Shown: piece by piece, positions 44,194 to 53,156 of the stretch | Position numbering within the stretch: the stretch's first letter is position 1 | Layout: every line of letters starts with the position of its first letter | From: Motiliproteus sp036960405 | GTDB taxonomy: Bacteria > Pseudomonadota > Gammaproteobacteria > Pseudomonadales > Balneatricaceae | NCBI GenBank assembly: GCA_036960405.1 | Contig: JBALWS010000002.1 | Span: 1-64,000 of the forward strand | Reading direction: 5' to 3' | Length of the DNA: 64,000 bases | Program-made: the position numbers and the translations under genes | Notes under the pieces: generated by a model | Told to the model about the DNA's origin: nothing | The model's input: only the letters and a program-made list of their open reading frames with translations | Databases searched by the model: none

Positions 44194-44947
44194 ATGGTTA
44201 TGGGTACTTCAGACTCGAACAAAGCGTGAGGAATGGGGAGGCGGCACTAAGATCGACCCAACGCTAGCCGGGATTTTTCTTTCTCTACTGCTCATCTCCA
44301 CTATCTATCAGTTCAACAGTCAGCGCCAAATAGTGGAAGCCATGGTGTTAGAACGAACCCAAACCCTGGCTGATAGTTTTTTCGATGTCATCAATACGCT
44401 GATGCTGACCGGTCGGATGCAGCAGCATAGCGTCAATATCGTCAACGTGATCTCCAGCATCGCCGAACAAACCAACTAATTGGCACTCAAGCCGCCATCG
44501 AAGTCACCCGCGCCGGCGAACAGAGTCGCAGCTTTGCCGTCGTCGCTGACGAAGTGCGTGCACTGGCCTCTCGCACAGGTCAATCCACGATTGAGACCAG
44601 AGAGACGATCAAACGCATACAACAACAAACCCGGCGCACTCATGAAGCAATTAGCCAAGCAGTAGCTGGGCTCAAAGCAGTGTCGGACAAAGCAAAGCTA
44701 CGGGGGAGTTTTTGACCGCCGTCGCGCAGTCGATCGGCAATGTGGCGCTGCTTAACACTCAAAATGCCGCAGCTGCCGAACAGCAACACCAGGTCGCTGG
44801 CGAGATAAATAACAACGCTCTGGCGATCAACGGGATCGCCAACCTATCCGAACCAATACCAAACGCATGACCGACGCCACCGAAGACCTTAATCGACTTA
44901 GTGAACAGTTCAACAGAATCATCGAGCAGTTCCAAATAACCGTTTAG
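44194..44947 (+). pseudogene. degraded methyl-accepting chemotaxis protein
   Basis: Remnant of a chemoreceptor in several frames. After a short start (MVMGTSDSNKA) and a frameshift, one frame gives a membrane span (LAGIFLSLLLISTIYQF) and ERTQTLADSFFDVINTLMLTGRM, like a Tll0287/DUF3365 sensor start. It jumps straight to VISSIAEQTN and a stop near 44480. A second frame continues the signalling hairpin with EQSRSFAVVADEVRAL ASRTGQ (44494 onward) and stops. Others give QNAAAAEQQHQVAGEIN and DLNRLSEQFNRIIEQF to the stop at 44947. Most of the ligand domain and the HAMP region are deleted. Clearly non-functional. Confidence 0.85.
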
Positions 44948-44960
44948 CCAGGTTTAGCTC

Positions 44961-44986
44961 AAAAAAAACGCGGCTATAAAGCCGCG
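44961..44986 (-). terminator. terminator of the formate dehydrogenase operon
   Basis: On the minus strand, CGCGGC, a six-base loop and GCCGCG form a perfect stem followed by eight T (plus A-run 44961-44968). It lies 32 bp after the cytochrome b subunit stop and marks the end of the FDH operon. Confidence 0.9.
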
Positions 44987-45017
44987 CAAAGGTGAGTCAT
45001 TCTGCTGTTTCTAACGA

Positions 45018-46013
45018 TTACTTTTTACCCGCTACCTCGTCGTACCAAAGATCATGATGCTGCTTAGCCCACTCCTCGTCGACGTGGCCGTTAACCATCC
45101 CCTCTAACGCACCCTCTGTGCCCAAACTACCGATATAAGCATGGGCCAGCATGCCGCAGGTCAACACTAGAGCCGAGATAGCATGGACGATATTGGCAGT
45201 CTGAAAGTCATCACGTAGCTCGATCAATGCAGGGAAGTCCAGCACCAGACCTGACAACGATAGCGCTACACCACCGACCACCAAAACCCAGTACCACAAC
45301 TTCTCTCCACCATTCATGTATCCGGCGTGCGGATGCTTACCCTTGATCAGGCCACCGCCACGCACGAACCACATTAAATCGGTACCGCTAGGAATATTGT
45401 TCTTCAGCCACTTCAGCAACATCAGCACTAAGCAGAAGGCGAACAACACCCCCAGGTAGTTATGCGATGACTTAGCCAACTGCAGATAGCCGTTAAAACC
45501 CGATTTACCGAGCAGGTCAGGCAGAAAATAACGGCCATACAGAATACTCAGCCCGGTCAGGGTCAGGATGATAAACAATCCAGCCACGGTCCAGTGCAGG
45601 TAGCGATCGAACTTGCGCCAGCGCTCAACCGTTCTGCCGCTGCGAGGCTGCGCCATCTTATTGGAACCCAGCAACAGGTAGACGACCAACAGCACCGCCA
45701 ACGTCGCCAACAGCGCCCATTTTCCGTAGGGCTTAACCTGATTATTACGAAGCTGACGCCAATCTTCACCGCTACGATTGATCAACACACCGGCTTCGGC
45801 CGTTTTATGGGTCGAATAACCGCTCTCGCCTTGCGTCACCTGACGCCAATAATCCGCTCCTTGAACGCCTTTGTTACTGGCCTCAGAAACACTGCCTGCC
45901 TGCGACAGGCTGCTCCAACTCAGTAACAAACACCCCAGCAATGCGAGTAATCCCCAACCTGCAGGTGAAAACAGCTCACGTGCGGAGCCTTTAAATTGAA
46001 GCGTTTGATTCAT
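45018..46013 (-). CDS. formate dehydrogenase cytochrome b subunit (gamma)
   Basis: 331-residue membrane subunit. The N-terminus has a hydrophobic signal-like span (about 17-38) and a periplasmic stretch. Next come a span near 100-116 and a four-helix FdoI/FdnI-type cytochrome b domain (about 135-325) with heme-ligand candidates in RYLHWTVAG, SHNYLGV and HAYIGSLGTEGALEGM. It passes electrons from the Fe-S subunit to the quinone pool. The extended N-terminus is common in the FDH gamma subunits of respiratory bacteria outside enterics. Last gene before the terminator. Confidence 0.9.
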   Translation of the reverse strand: MNQTLQFKGSARELFSPAGWGLLALLGCLLLSWSSLSQAGSVSEASNKGVQGADYWRQVTQGESGYSTHKTAEAGVLINRSGEDWRQLRNNQVKPYGKWALLATLAVLLVVYLLLGSNKMAQPRSGRTVERWRKFDRYLHWTVAGLFIILTLTGLSILYGRYFLPDLLGKSGFNGYLQLAKSSHNYLGVLFAFCLVLMLLKWLKNNIPSGTDLMWFVRGGGLIKGKHPHAGYMNGGEKLWYWVLVVGGVALSLSGLVLDFPALIELRDDFQTANIVHAISALVLTCGMLAHAYIGSLGTEGALEGMVNGHVDEEWAKQHHDLWYDEVAGKK

Positions 46014-46100
46014 ATCTTTACCTATCGAATCCGCTCAATGTTGTCGGCGAGCAAAAGCAGGCCAGAGCAACCGCTCCGGCCCGCCTGCTGCCGGGCTCAG

Positions 46101-46700
46101 TTAGCGTTTATTACCCGCTGCGTTATAGGCCAGATTCTGCCCCCAGGCGCCCGCATTGGAGCCCCTGGCGATAACCCGTTCACGGTAGATATCCGACACA
46201 TCGGCAGCATCACCCGCCAACAGCGCTTTGGTCGAGCACATCTCGGCACACAACGGCAGTTTGCCTTCGGCGATGCGGTTACGGCCGTACTTCTCCCGTT
46301 CAGCCTGAGAGTGATCCTCTTCAGGCCCACCTGCGCAGAAGGTACACTTATCCATCTTGCCGCGATCACCGAATGCTCCCTCCTGCGGGAACTGCGGTGC
46401 GCCGAATGGACAAGCAAACAGGCAGTAGCCGCAACCGATACAGCCGTCCTTGTCGTGCAACACAATGCCCTCGTCGGTCTGGTAAAAGACATCCACCGGA
46501 CACACCGCCATACAGGGGGCGTCGGTACAGTGCATACAAGCAACCGACAGACTCACTTCGTTGGGTTCACCATCGTTAATGGTTACCACGCGGCGGCGGT
46601 TAACACCCCACTCCACCTCGTGCTCGTTTTTACAGGCTGTGACGCAACCGTTGCACTCGATACAGCGCTCGGAGTCACAGAGAAATTTCATTCTTGCCAT
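46101..46700 (-). CDS. formate dehydrogenase iron-sulfur subunit (beta)
   Basis: 199-residue ferredoxin-like subunit with four [4Fe-4S] motif sets: C13-x2-C16-x2-C19-x3-C23, CMHCTDAPC with CP, CIGCGYCLFACP, and CTFC with CAEMC. It relays electrons from the catalytic subunit to cytochrome b. It lacks the C-terminal membrane helix of E. coli FdnH, so it belongs to the shorter FDH3-like type. A second ATG (residue 4) is possible. Gap of 13 bp after the catalytic subunit gene. Confidence 0.93.
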   Translation of the reverse strand: MARMKFLCDSERCIECNGCVTACKNEHEVEWGVNRRRVVTINDGEPNEVSLSVACMHCTDAPCMAVCPVDVFYQTDEGIVLHDKDGCIGCGYCLFACPFGAPQFPQEGAFGDRGKMDKCTFCAGGPEEDHSQAEREKYGRNRIAEGKLPLCAEMCSTKALLAGDAADVSDIYRERVIARGSNAGAWGQNLAYNAAGNKR

Positions 46701-46713
46701 CTTACTGTTCCCC

Positions 46714-49590
46714 TTAAGCTACGCTGATTTTGCACATAGAGACTTTCGATTCCTGCATCTGCGTCACCGAGTCATACCCGTAGGTCATAGCGGTGTTGGC
46801 AGATTCACCCGATACATACGGTGCCGACCCTTCCGGGTACTTGGATCGCAGATCCTCGCCCTGATATTCCCCGGCAAAGTGGAAGGGCAAGAAGGCCACG
46901 CCGGCTTGGACCCGATGGGTTAGCAACGCCTTAACCTTGATCTTGGCCCCTTCGGGTGTATGCACCCAGACATCCTTACCGTCACGCACGCCGGCGTTGT
47001 TGGCATCGACCGGGTTGAGCTCGACAAACATCTCTTGCTGCAGCTCGGCCAGCCACGGGTTCGAACGGGTCTCGTCACCCCCACCCTCGTACTCAACCAG
47101 ACGGCCTGAAGTCAGCACAATCGGATACTCCTTGGAGAAATCCTGCTGCTGGATCGAGGCGTACTGAGTTGGCAGGCGGTAATGCGACTTGCGATCTTCA
47201 TATGTGGGGTAATCTGCAACCAAGTCACGACGAGTGGTATAGAGCGGCTCTCGGTGCAGCGGCACCCGATCCGGGAAGGTCCAGACTACGGTCCGCGCCT
47301 TAGCGTTACCGAATGGCGCACAGCCATGCTTGATTGCAACTCGCTGGATACCTCCAGACAGGTCGGTCTTCCAGTTTTTACCCTCAGCGGCAGCCTGCTC
47401 TTCAGCGCTTAGATCTTTCCACCAGCCCAGTTTTTTCAGCAGTTTATCGCTGAACTCAGGGTGACCGTCTTTGAGCTCATTACCCTTAGGGAAAGAGCCT
47501 TCGGCCAACAGATTCTTGCCTTCAAACTCCACCCCAAACCGAGCCCGGAAGTTGAGACCACCTTTAGCCACCGGCTTGCTGGGATCGTAGAGGATATGCG
47601 TACCCGGGTGTTTCATCTCCGCGGTTCCCCAACACGGCCAAGGTAGACCGTAGGTTTCACCGTGTATTGGACCACCTTCGGCTTCCAGACTGGTGTAATC
47701 AAAGGTATGCCAGTTCTGCTGGTGCAACTTCAATCGCTCAGGGCTCTGACCGGTGTAACCGATAGTCCACATGCCCTTGTTGAATTCGCGGGTGATATCT
47801 TCGATCAGCGGTTCATCGCCGTTCACCTTAATATTCTTGAACAACTCTTTTTCAAAGCCCAGCTGTTTGGCGAACTTGTACATGATGGTGTGATCAGGCA
47901 GCGAATCGAACAGCGGCTCGATCACCTTAGAACGCCACTGCAGCGAACGATTGGAGGCCGTGACCGAACCGTAGGTCTCGAACTGAGTTGTCGCTGGCAG
48001 TAGATAAATGCCATCTTGACGATCAGGCAGCACGGAGGTGGCCGTTGGATAAGGGTCGACAACCACTATCATATCCAGCTTCTCCATCGCCTTCTTCTGG
48101 TCCGGCCCACGGGTTTGCGAGTTAGGCGCATGGCCCCAGAACACCATCGCGCGGATGTTATCATTCTGAGCAACGTTGGCCTTATCTTCGAGTACACCGT
48201 CCACCCAACGTGACACCGGAATACCCTTGGTGTTCATCGGCTTAACCGGTTTACCTTTGGATTTCTCGTAGCTGCCCTGGTCAAAGCGACCGGCGATCCA
48301 GTCATAATCTAGATCCCAGACTTTGCTCCAATGCTTCCAAGCACCGCCTGATAGGCCGTAGTAACCTGGCAACGAGTGTGACAGGACGCAGAAGTCGGTC
48401 GCGCCTTGAACATTATCGTGACCACGGAAGATATTGGCACCGCCACCACTAACACCGATATTACCCAGCGCCAGCATCAGGGTGCAGTATGCCCGGGTGT
48501 TGTTGTTACCGGTGGTGTGTTGGGTACCCCCCATACACCAAACAACAGTACCGGGCTTGTTGGTCGCCAGGGTTTTGGCCGCAGTATGCATCTGTTCTTC
48601 AGACAGACCAGTAACGCGCTCAACCTCGGCAGGGTTCCACTTTTTAACCTCTTCACGCACTTCATCGAGACCAAACACGCGCTGCTCAATGTAGCTCTTG
48701 TCTTCCCAACCGTTTTCGAACACGTGCCACAACAGGCCCCAGATCATCGCCACGTCAGAACCCGGGCGCAACGGCAGATGCTGATCGCCTTTGGCAGCGG
48801 TACGCGAGAAGCGCGGATCGGCAACGATCAATTTGGCCTTGTTACGCTCCTTGGCATACAGGATGTGCTGCATCGCCACCGGATGCGCTTCAGCCGGGTT
48901 AGAACCGATCAGGATCATCGCCTTAGCGTTGTGCATGTCATTGAAGCTGTTGGTCATCGCCCCGTAGCCCCAGGTATTGGCTACCCCGGCCACCGTGGTG
49001 GAGTGACAGATTCGCGCCTGGTGGTCGACGTTATTGGAGCCCCACATCGCCGCGAACTTACGGAACAGGTAGGCCTGCTCGTTGTTGTGCTTGGCCGACC
49101 CCAGCCAGTAAACCGAATCGGGGCCAGACTCTTGGCGAATCTTCATCATGCCGTCGCCAATCTCGTTGATGGCATCGTCCCACGACATCTTCTGCCATTT
49201 GCCACCGACCAATTTCATCGGGTATTTGAGTCGACGCTCTCCGTGGCCGTGCTCTCGTAGTGCAGCACCCTTGGCGCAATGAGCCCCTTTGTTGAACGGG
49301 TGATCAAAGGCAGGTTCCTGGCCTGTCCACACACCCTTCTCGACTTCGGCGTACACACCGCAACCGACCGAACAATGGGTACAGATAGTACGTTTCACTT
49401 CAGCATTACCGCCGCCAGCCGGAGCACTCTTTGCCTCGGCTTTACGCATCATCGGCGGTGCCAGCATGGTAGCCGCAGCGACACCTCCGGCAGCGATACC
49501 ACTGTGGCCCAAAAAGCTACGGCGGCTCAGGCCAGTTTGGCTCTGCTCCTTTGTGCTTTCGGTAGTGGTTTGTTTGGGAGTCAATCTCAT
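46714..49590 (-). CDS. formate dehydrogenase catalytic subunit (alpha), Cys-type, Tat-exported
   Basis: 958-residue molybdopterin oxidoreductase. The Tat signal SRRSFLG at 22-28 directs the folded enzyme to the periplasm. One [4Fe-4S] cluster is held by Cys70, Cys73, Cys77 and Cys105. The active-site residue is Cys195, next to His196 in ARICHSTTV, in place of selenocysteine; no in-frame TGA or Sec element is needed. bis-MGD binding segments follow, and the C-terminal domain starts around residue 830. It oxidises formate to CO2. Mo and W cannot be distinguished from sequence; the tungstate importer nearby favours W. AGGA precedes the ATG. Confidence 0.95.
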   Translation of the reverse strand: MRLTPKQTTTESTKEQSQTGLSRRSFLGHSGIAAGGVAAATMLAPPMMRKAEAKSAPAGGGNAEVKRTICTHCSVGCGVYAEVEKGVWTGQEPAFDHPFNKGAHCAKGAALREHGHGERRLKYPMKLVGGKWQKMSWDDAINEIGDGMMKIRQESGPDSVYWLGSAKHNNEQAYLFRKFAAMWGSNNVDHQARICHSTTVAGVANTWGYGAMTNSFNDMHNAKAMILIGSNPAEAHPVAMQHILYAKERNKAKLIVADPRFSRTAAKGDQHLPLRPGSDVAMIWGLLWHVFENGWEDKSYIEQRVFGLDEVREEVKKWNPAEVERVTGLSEEQMHTAAKTLATNKPGTVVWCMGGTQHTTGNNNTRAYCTLMLALGNIGVSGGGANIFRGHDNVQGATDFCVLSHSLPGYYGLSGGAWKHWSKVWDLDYDWIAGRFDQGSYEKSKGKPVKPMNTKGIPVSRWVDGVLEDKANVAQNDNIRAMVFWGHAPNSQTRGPDQKKAMEKLDMIVVVDPYPTATSVLPDRQDGIYLLPATTQFETYGSVTASNRSLQWRSKVIEPLFDSLPDHTIMYKFAKQLGFEKELFKNIKVNGDEPLIEDITREFNKGMWTIGYTGQSPERLKLHQQNWHTFDYTSLEAEGGPIHGETYGLPWPCWGTAEMKHPGTHILYDPSKPVAKGGLNFRARFGVEFEGKNLLAEGSFPKGNELKDGHPEFSDKLLKKLGWWKDLSAEEQAAAEGKNWKTDLSGGIQRVAIKHGCAPFGNAKARTVVWTFPDRVPLHREPLYTTRRDLVADYPTYEDRKSHYRLPTQYASIQQQDFSKEYPIVLTSGRLVEYEGGGDETRSNPWLAELQQEMFVELNPVDANNAGVRDGKDVWVHTPEGAKIKVKALLTHRVQAGVAFLPFHFAGEYQGEDLRSKYPEGSAPYVSGESANTAMTYGYDSVTQMQESKVSMCKISVA

Positions 49591-49620
49591 GGTTTGTCCT
49601 CACCTACTCCTGGATTCTTA

Positions 49621-49833
49621 TTAAATACGGGCGCTGGCGTAGTACGCCCGCACATGATCCGTTTCCCGATAGCCCTGAGAGCCCTTCGCTTTAGCGGTCG
49701 ACTCTTCTTCAACCACTTCAGCCGATACCTCACCAGCAACCGCTGCCGCAACAACCGCGCCACCTGCAACACCCATCGTCTTGATAAATTGCCGACGATC
49801 GCTACTGGTGACTTCAGACTTCTGCTTACTCAT
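49621..49833 (-). CDS. small Tat-signal formate dehydrogenase accessory protein
   Basis: 70-residue protein with a twin-arginine start (SSDRRQFIKTMGVAGGAVVAAAVAG) and a short mature part ending HVRAYYASARI. Small Tat proteins of this type sit directly before FDH catalytic genes in many respiratory clusters and may help membrane targeting or assembly. The frame is open to 49872, but AAGGAG lies six bases before the ATG at 49833, which is preferred. Thirty bases separate it from the catalytic gene. Confidence 0.82.
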   Translation of the reverse strand: MSKQKSEVTSSDRRQFIKTMGVAGGAVVAAAVAGEVSAEVVEEESTAKAKGSQGYRETDHVRAYYASARI

Positions 49834-49929
49834 CCCCATCTCCTTGTTTTTCTTAACACGTGATGCAGGCACAATGGCTGGCTGACTACAGCGCTACGGA
49901 TCAAGCCGTAACCGTGGCTTTAACCACCG

Positions 49930-50583
49930 TCACGGTTTCTCCAACAACATTGCTTCCTGCTCAAAAAACAGCTCTGCAAAACGTCCTACCGCGCCATAAA
50001 AATGTGCGGTTTGACTAGCCTGCAGATCTTCAACAAAACGTGACCACCAAGGCGCTAGATGGCGTTCAAAAAACTGCCGCTGTGCGGTCCGCTGACAAAC
50101 CGTACCTGGGCCTACCAGCATCGCCATCACCTGACAAAGTGCGGCGATATGATCTTCGGGCTCACGCACCTCTGGATCGCGCTCAAAACCCAACGCATCC
50201 AAGTCCTGGCGCAGCGTTACCAGTGGCTTTTCCATCAAAAAACCGGTCATGTACCACGAGCCATACGGCAGCAGTTCGCCACGACCGATACCGATAAACA
50301 GGCAGTGGTACTCCTCGGCCACCTGTTCGGGTTCAGCTCTGCGCGCAGCCATCTGCAGCACTCCCCAGGCTTCGCGCATCGCCGACTGTTGATCGTCGTT
50401 CAATTCGATCGAATCCAACCATTGCAACAACTCACGCGAAGGCGGTTGCGACAGCAATGATCCCAGCAGTGCATAAGCATCGGCACGAAACAGCTCTAAC
50501 GGGCTGGGTTGCTGCGCGGGATTGATGATTTGAACGGTTTCGGTATTGGTCGATTCGGAGGTTTGCATCGCTAAATCACTCAT
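49930..50583 (-). CDS. TorD/DmsD-type chaperone for formate dehydrogenase
   Basis: 217-residue cytoplasmic all-helical chaperone of the TorD family. The signatures YHCLFIGIGRGELLPYGSWY and EPEDHIAALCQVMAML are recognisable. Such proteins bind the Tat signal of a molybdoenzyme and proofread cofactor loading; here the partner is probably the FDH catalytic subunit in the same operon. ATG 50583 overlaps the upstream stop (TGATG); a GTG one codon earlier is the alternative. Confidence 0.88.
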   Translation of the reverse strand: MSDLAMQTSESTNTETVQIINPAQQPSPLELFRADAYALLGSLLSQPPSRELLQWLDSIELNDDQQSAMREAWGVLQMAARRAEPEQVAEEYHCLFIGIGRGELLPYGSWYMTGFLMEKPLVTLRQDLDALGFERDPEVREPEDHIAALCQVMAMLVGPGTVCQRTAQRQFFERHLAPWWSRFVEDLQASQTAHFYGAVGRFAELFFEQEAMLLEKP

Positions 50584-52433
50584 CACTTCACCTCCACGGC
50601 GTCAACGCTACTATCAGAAGTCGCAGACTCCGGCTGGGCAAGATTGAGCTCGTCGGCATCGGCAGGACGCCCCTTGGCATGAGCAAACAGGTCCCCACCG
50701 GGATCGGTCTTGACGATATCGATTACTCGGCAGTCCTCGCACATCTCCAATCGGCGCAAACCGGCGGCATCAAACATGCTGTGACCCGCCAGCTTCTTCA
50801 GCATCAACGACACCACACTCTGGGTTGCAAACGGCTTATCGCAACAGATACAACAGAAAGGTTGTTCCTCTTTGAGCACCCGAGGCTGGATACGCGTTGC
50901 AGGATCCAGCAGAAAACGCGGCTGCAGAGCCAGCACCGATTCAGGGCAAGCCTGAACGCACAGACCGCATTGAACGCAGGCATCCTCGCTAAAGCTCAAG
51001 CGTGGCGTGTCGGACGCGCTGCTCAGGGCCTGGCTTGGGCAGATCGCGCTGCAGGACATACAGAGGGTGCAATCGGCACTACGAATATCAAGATTGCCAA
51101 ATGCCGCACCTTTCGCCAGCGCCACCTCAGTCGGCAACTCAACCTGCTCGACCCGCTGCTGATACAGATGGCTCATCGCCTGAGAAATTTGTTGGCGCTT
51201 ATCGGCTTGCAGGTCGAGCCGAGCAATCGGTTTCAAATCACTATTGGTAGGGCGGGCGCTATCTTGTTGATGCAACTGCTGTTGATGTAATTGTTGCGAA
51301 TCCAACAAGGCAACCCGAGGCTCCATCTCAAGCCCCTGTAGCAAGCTGTTAGTGGTCTCAATCTCTGCCTCCAACACCAGCCGAACCGATTCGGGGATGG
51401 GATCATCCACCCACAGCACAACGTGGCCTGCTCCCAGCGCCATTGCCGACAGCCAGACCTCCATTCCGGCACTACCCATCTCTTCGATCTGTAACGGCAG
51501 ATAGTGACCGGGTAATGATTGCAGCAACTCGGGCAGCCGCTGCTCAGTAGAATTGGCATCGTGCAGTAGCAGTTGTGGCGTTTCACCCCCTGCCGCTCTG
51601 TAACTGGCGACCAGCCGCTGCAGGCTATCCAACAATAAACCTGGCTGCGGGAAACCATAACGAATCGCCGAGGTAGGACAGGCGCTAGCGCAGCCACCGG
51701 CACCGTGACACAGGTGGGCGTCGATCTGCACCGTCGCCGACTGCACACTGATCGCATCGGCAGGGCAAACATCCAGACAACGCGTGCAACCGGTGATGCC
51801 GCTGCCGCTATGAGCGCAAAGGTCTGAATTGATTTTGAAATAACGCGGTTTGTCAAAACCTCCCTGCAGCGTAGGAATCTCTGCCAGCGCAGTTTGGTAG
51901 GCGACCTCATCGGCAGGCGCAAAGTACCCCGCAGGCTTTAGCTCCATCGAAAGCAACGGCTCAGCGGTCAGGTCAAGAACCAGGTCAAATTCGCTGGCCC
52001 CGAGCGCCAACTTAGCCAGCGATTGAGCTTCACCATCGACCTCAACCAATACCTTAAACTGCCCTAGGTAGCCACTTAGTGCGGTCAACGGCAAGCGGTA
52101 CAGCTCAAGCTTAGGCACCAATGCCGCAGCGGCTTCCATCTCAGCATTAAGCAGCTCGGGCATCGCTTCGGTAATCAGTGCGGTGACCGATTTCAGTTCT
52201 GACAAACAGGACGCCGCTAATCGTACCCGGTGCTCAGCACCCAAAATCAACAACCGTCCCTGCGATGTAAACTCCACCCCTGGCGCGGCCAGGTTGATCG
52301 CCGGACTCACCTGCCGCATCGCCTTGTCACGAGCAATACGGTTCTGGTCGGCTTGAGCATTATTTAAAGGGGTGATCATGGTTGAGGGCGGGGGTTCCAC
52401 TAGCTGTTCGGGTTCAGGGATTAATTGACTCAT
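50583..52433 (-). CDS. polyferredoxin-like 4Fe-4S protein of the FDH cluster
   Basis: 616-residue cytoplasmic protein. The N-terminal ~200 residues have a Rossmann-like start (GRLLILGAEHRVRLAA) without cysteine clusters. Cluster motifs follow: Cys206/216/219/223, Cys242/248/252, then CTLCMSCSAICP and CVQCGLCVQACP in the C-terminal third, then CCICC. It has no signal peptide or membrane span. Homologous proteins begin many FDH operons in Pseudomonas/Shewanella-type bacteria; they may donate electrons during maturation or assembly, but the role is unproven. First gene of the FDH operon, behind a sigma54-type promoter, with GGAG before the ATG. Confidence 0.85.
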   Translation of the reverse strand: MSQLIPEPEQLVEPPPSTMITPLNNAQADQNRIARDKAMRQVSPAINLAAPGVEFTSQGRLLILGAEHRVRLAASCLSELKSVTALITEAMPELLNAEMEAAAALVPKLELYRLPLTALSGYLGQFKVLVEVDGEAQSLAKLALGASEFDLVLDLTAEPLLSMELKPAGYFAPADEVAYQTALAEIPTLQGGFDKPRYFKINSDLCAHSGSGITGCTRCLDVCPADAISVQSATVQIDAHLCHGAGGCASACPTSAIRYGFPQPGLLLDSLQRLVASYRAAGGETPQLLLHDANSTEQRLPELLQSLPGHYLPLQIEEMGSAGMEVWLSAMALGAGHVVLWVDDPIPESVRLVLEAEIETTNSLLQGLEMEPRVALLDSQQLHQQQLHQQDSARPTNSDLKPIARLDLQADKRQQISQAMSHLYQQRVEQVELPTEVALAKGAAFGNLDIRSADCTLCMSCSAICPSQALSSASDTPRLSFSEDACVQCGLCVQACPESVLALQPRFLLDPATRIQPRVLKEEQPFCCICCDKPFATQSVVSLMLKKLAGHSMFDAAGLRRLEMCEDCRVIDIVKTDPGGDLFAHAKGRPADADELNLAQPESATSDSSVDAVEVK

Positions 52434-52464
52434 CGCGATATCTAACTCCGCTTGTTATTTATCA

Positions 52465-52479
52465 GTGCAACTGTTGCAC
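52465..52479. promoter_or_regulatory. 15-bp palindrome over the FDH promoter
   Basis: GTGCAACTGTTGCAC is a perfect inverted repeat that coincides almost entirely with the -24/-12 element. It could be a second regulator's operator or a chance result of the sigma54 consensus. Confidence 0.45.
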
Positions 52480-52481
52480 CA
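52466..52481 (-). promoter_or_regulatory. sigma54 promoter of the FDH operon
   Basis: TGGTGCAACAGTTGCA on the minus strand has the GG-N10-GC spacing of -24/-12 elements and TTGCA at -12. Transcription would start near 52456, giving a leader of about 23 bases before the polyferredoxin gene. An enhancer-like palindrome lies 70-85 bp upstream. Confidence 0.75.
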
Positions 52482-52550
52482 GCCTTGTTCGGAAAATTGA
52501 CGCCTGCTGACCAAAGGGTTCCAAGCCAAAACAGTGCGCAGCAAAGATGA

Positions 52551-52565
52551 GGGCCAAAATGACCC
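52551..52565 (-). promoter_or_regulatory. enhancer-like palindrome a (FDH operon)
   Basis: Minus strand GGGTCATTTTGGCCC: half-sites GGGnCA and TGnCCC around three bases. Its centre is about 78 bp upstream of the FDH -24 element, normal for a sigma54 activator site. Three related copies occur at the other promoters of this region. Confidence 0.7.
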
Positions 52566-52595
52566 TACGCAAAAAATTGGTATAGACAAAAAGAC

Positions 52596-53156
52596 CTATT
52601 CACAAGCACCTAGCTCATCAACGTCGTCTTGTTCACTCTGTTGCTGCATGTCCGCGAGCTTAGTAACTGCTGTATCAGCCTCTTGCTGCTCCGTACACTC
52701 CCGTTCCTCAACAACATCTTCGTCTTGTAACGCTTCATCGAACTGCTGCTTCTGGCGCTCGATAAACTGTTTCATATGATAGGTGACCGTGTCGCCGAGC
52801 GGCACAAAGGTGCTGTAGTCTTCGTCGTACTCATTCAGGCCGTCGCGGATATTAAATTCGGGCAGATGGAACAATTTGTTTAGCGCCTTGCGTCGCAACT
52901 GCTCGGATACCTTTTCGGAAAAAAAGCCACTGAAGTCCGATTTCTCATCGAGGGTATCGATATCGGGCATATCGGCATCGGTCAGCGGCTCGGCCTCGAC
53001 AACGGCTTCAGCCGCTCCATCAAGCAGTTCTACCGAGGTATCATCCACTTCATTTAATGCGACGGGCTGCGACTCGGCAGACTGAGGCTGGCTCTTCAGC
53101 CGCGACCAACGGTTAAGAAAACCGTCTTCGGCCAACTCAACAGGACGATCAGACAC
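52596..53156 (-). CDS. DUF3306 family protein
   Basis: 186-residue acidic cytoplasmic protein. The typical start DGFLNRWSRLK near residues 11-21 defines DUF3306. The rest is Glu/Asp/Gln-rich and low in hydrophobic content, likely partly disordered. The family occurs almost only next to formate dehydrogenase genes; its function is unknown. The GTG at 53156, with AGGAGG five bases upstream, is the best start and overlaps the DUF3305 gene by eight bases. The longer open frame to 53222 would run into DUF3305. Confidence 0.8.
   Translation of the reverse strand: MSDRPVELAEDGFLNRWSRLKSQPQSAESQPVALNEVDDTSVELLDGAAEAVVEAEPLTDADMPDIDTLDEKSDFSGFFSEKVSEQLRRKALNKLFHLPEFNIRDGLNEYDEDYSTFVPLGDTVTYHMKQFIERQKQQFDEALQDEDVVEERECTEQQEADTAVTKLADMQQQSEQDDVDELGACE

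Noticed and set aside
48406..49260. 284-codon plus-strand ORF opposite the FDH catalytic gene
   Set aside because: Antisense to conserved molybdopterin oxidoreductase sequence; no ribosome-binding site or family.
46714..49590. selenocysteine-type formate dehydrogenase
   Set aside because: The active-site codon encodes Cys195; there is no in-frame TGA.
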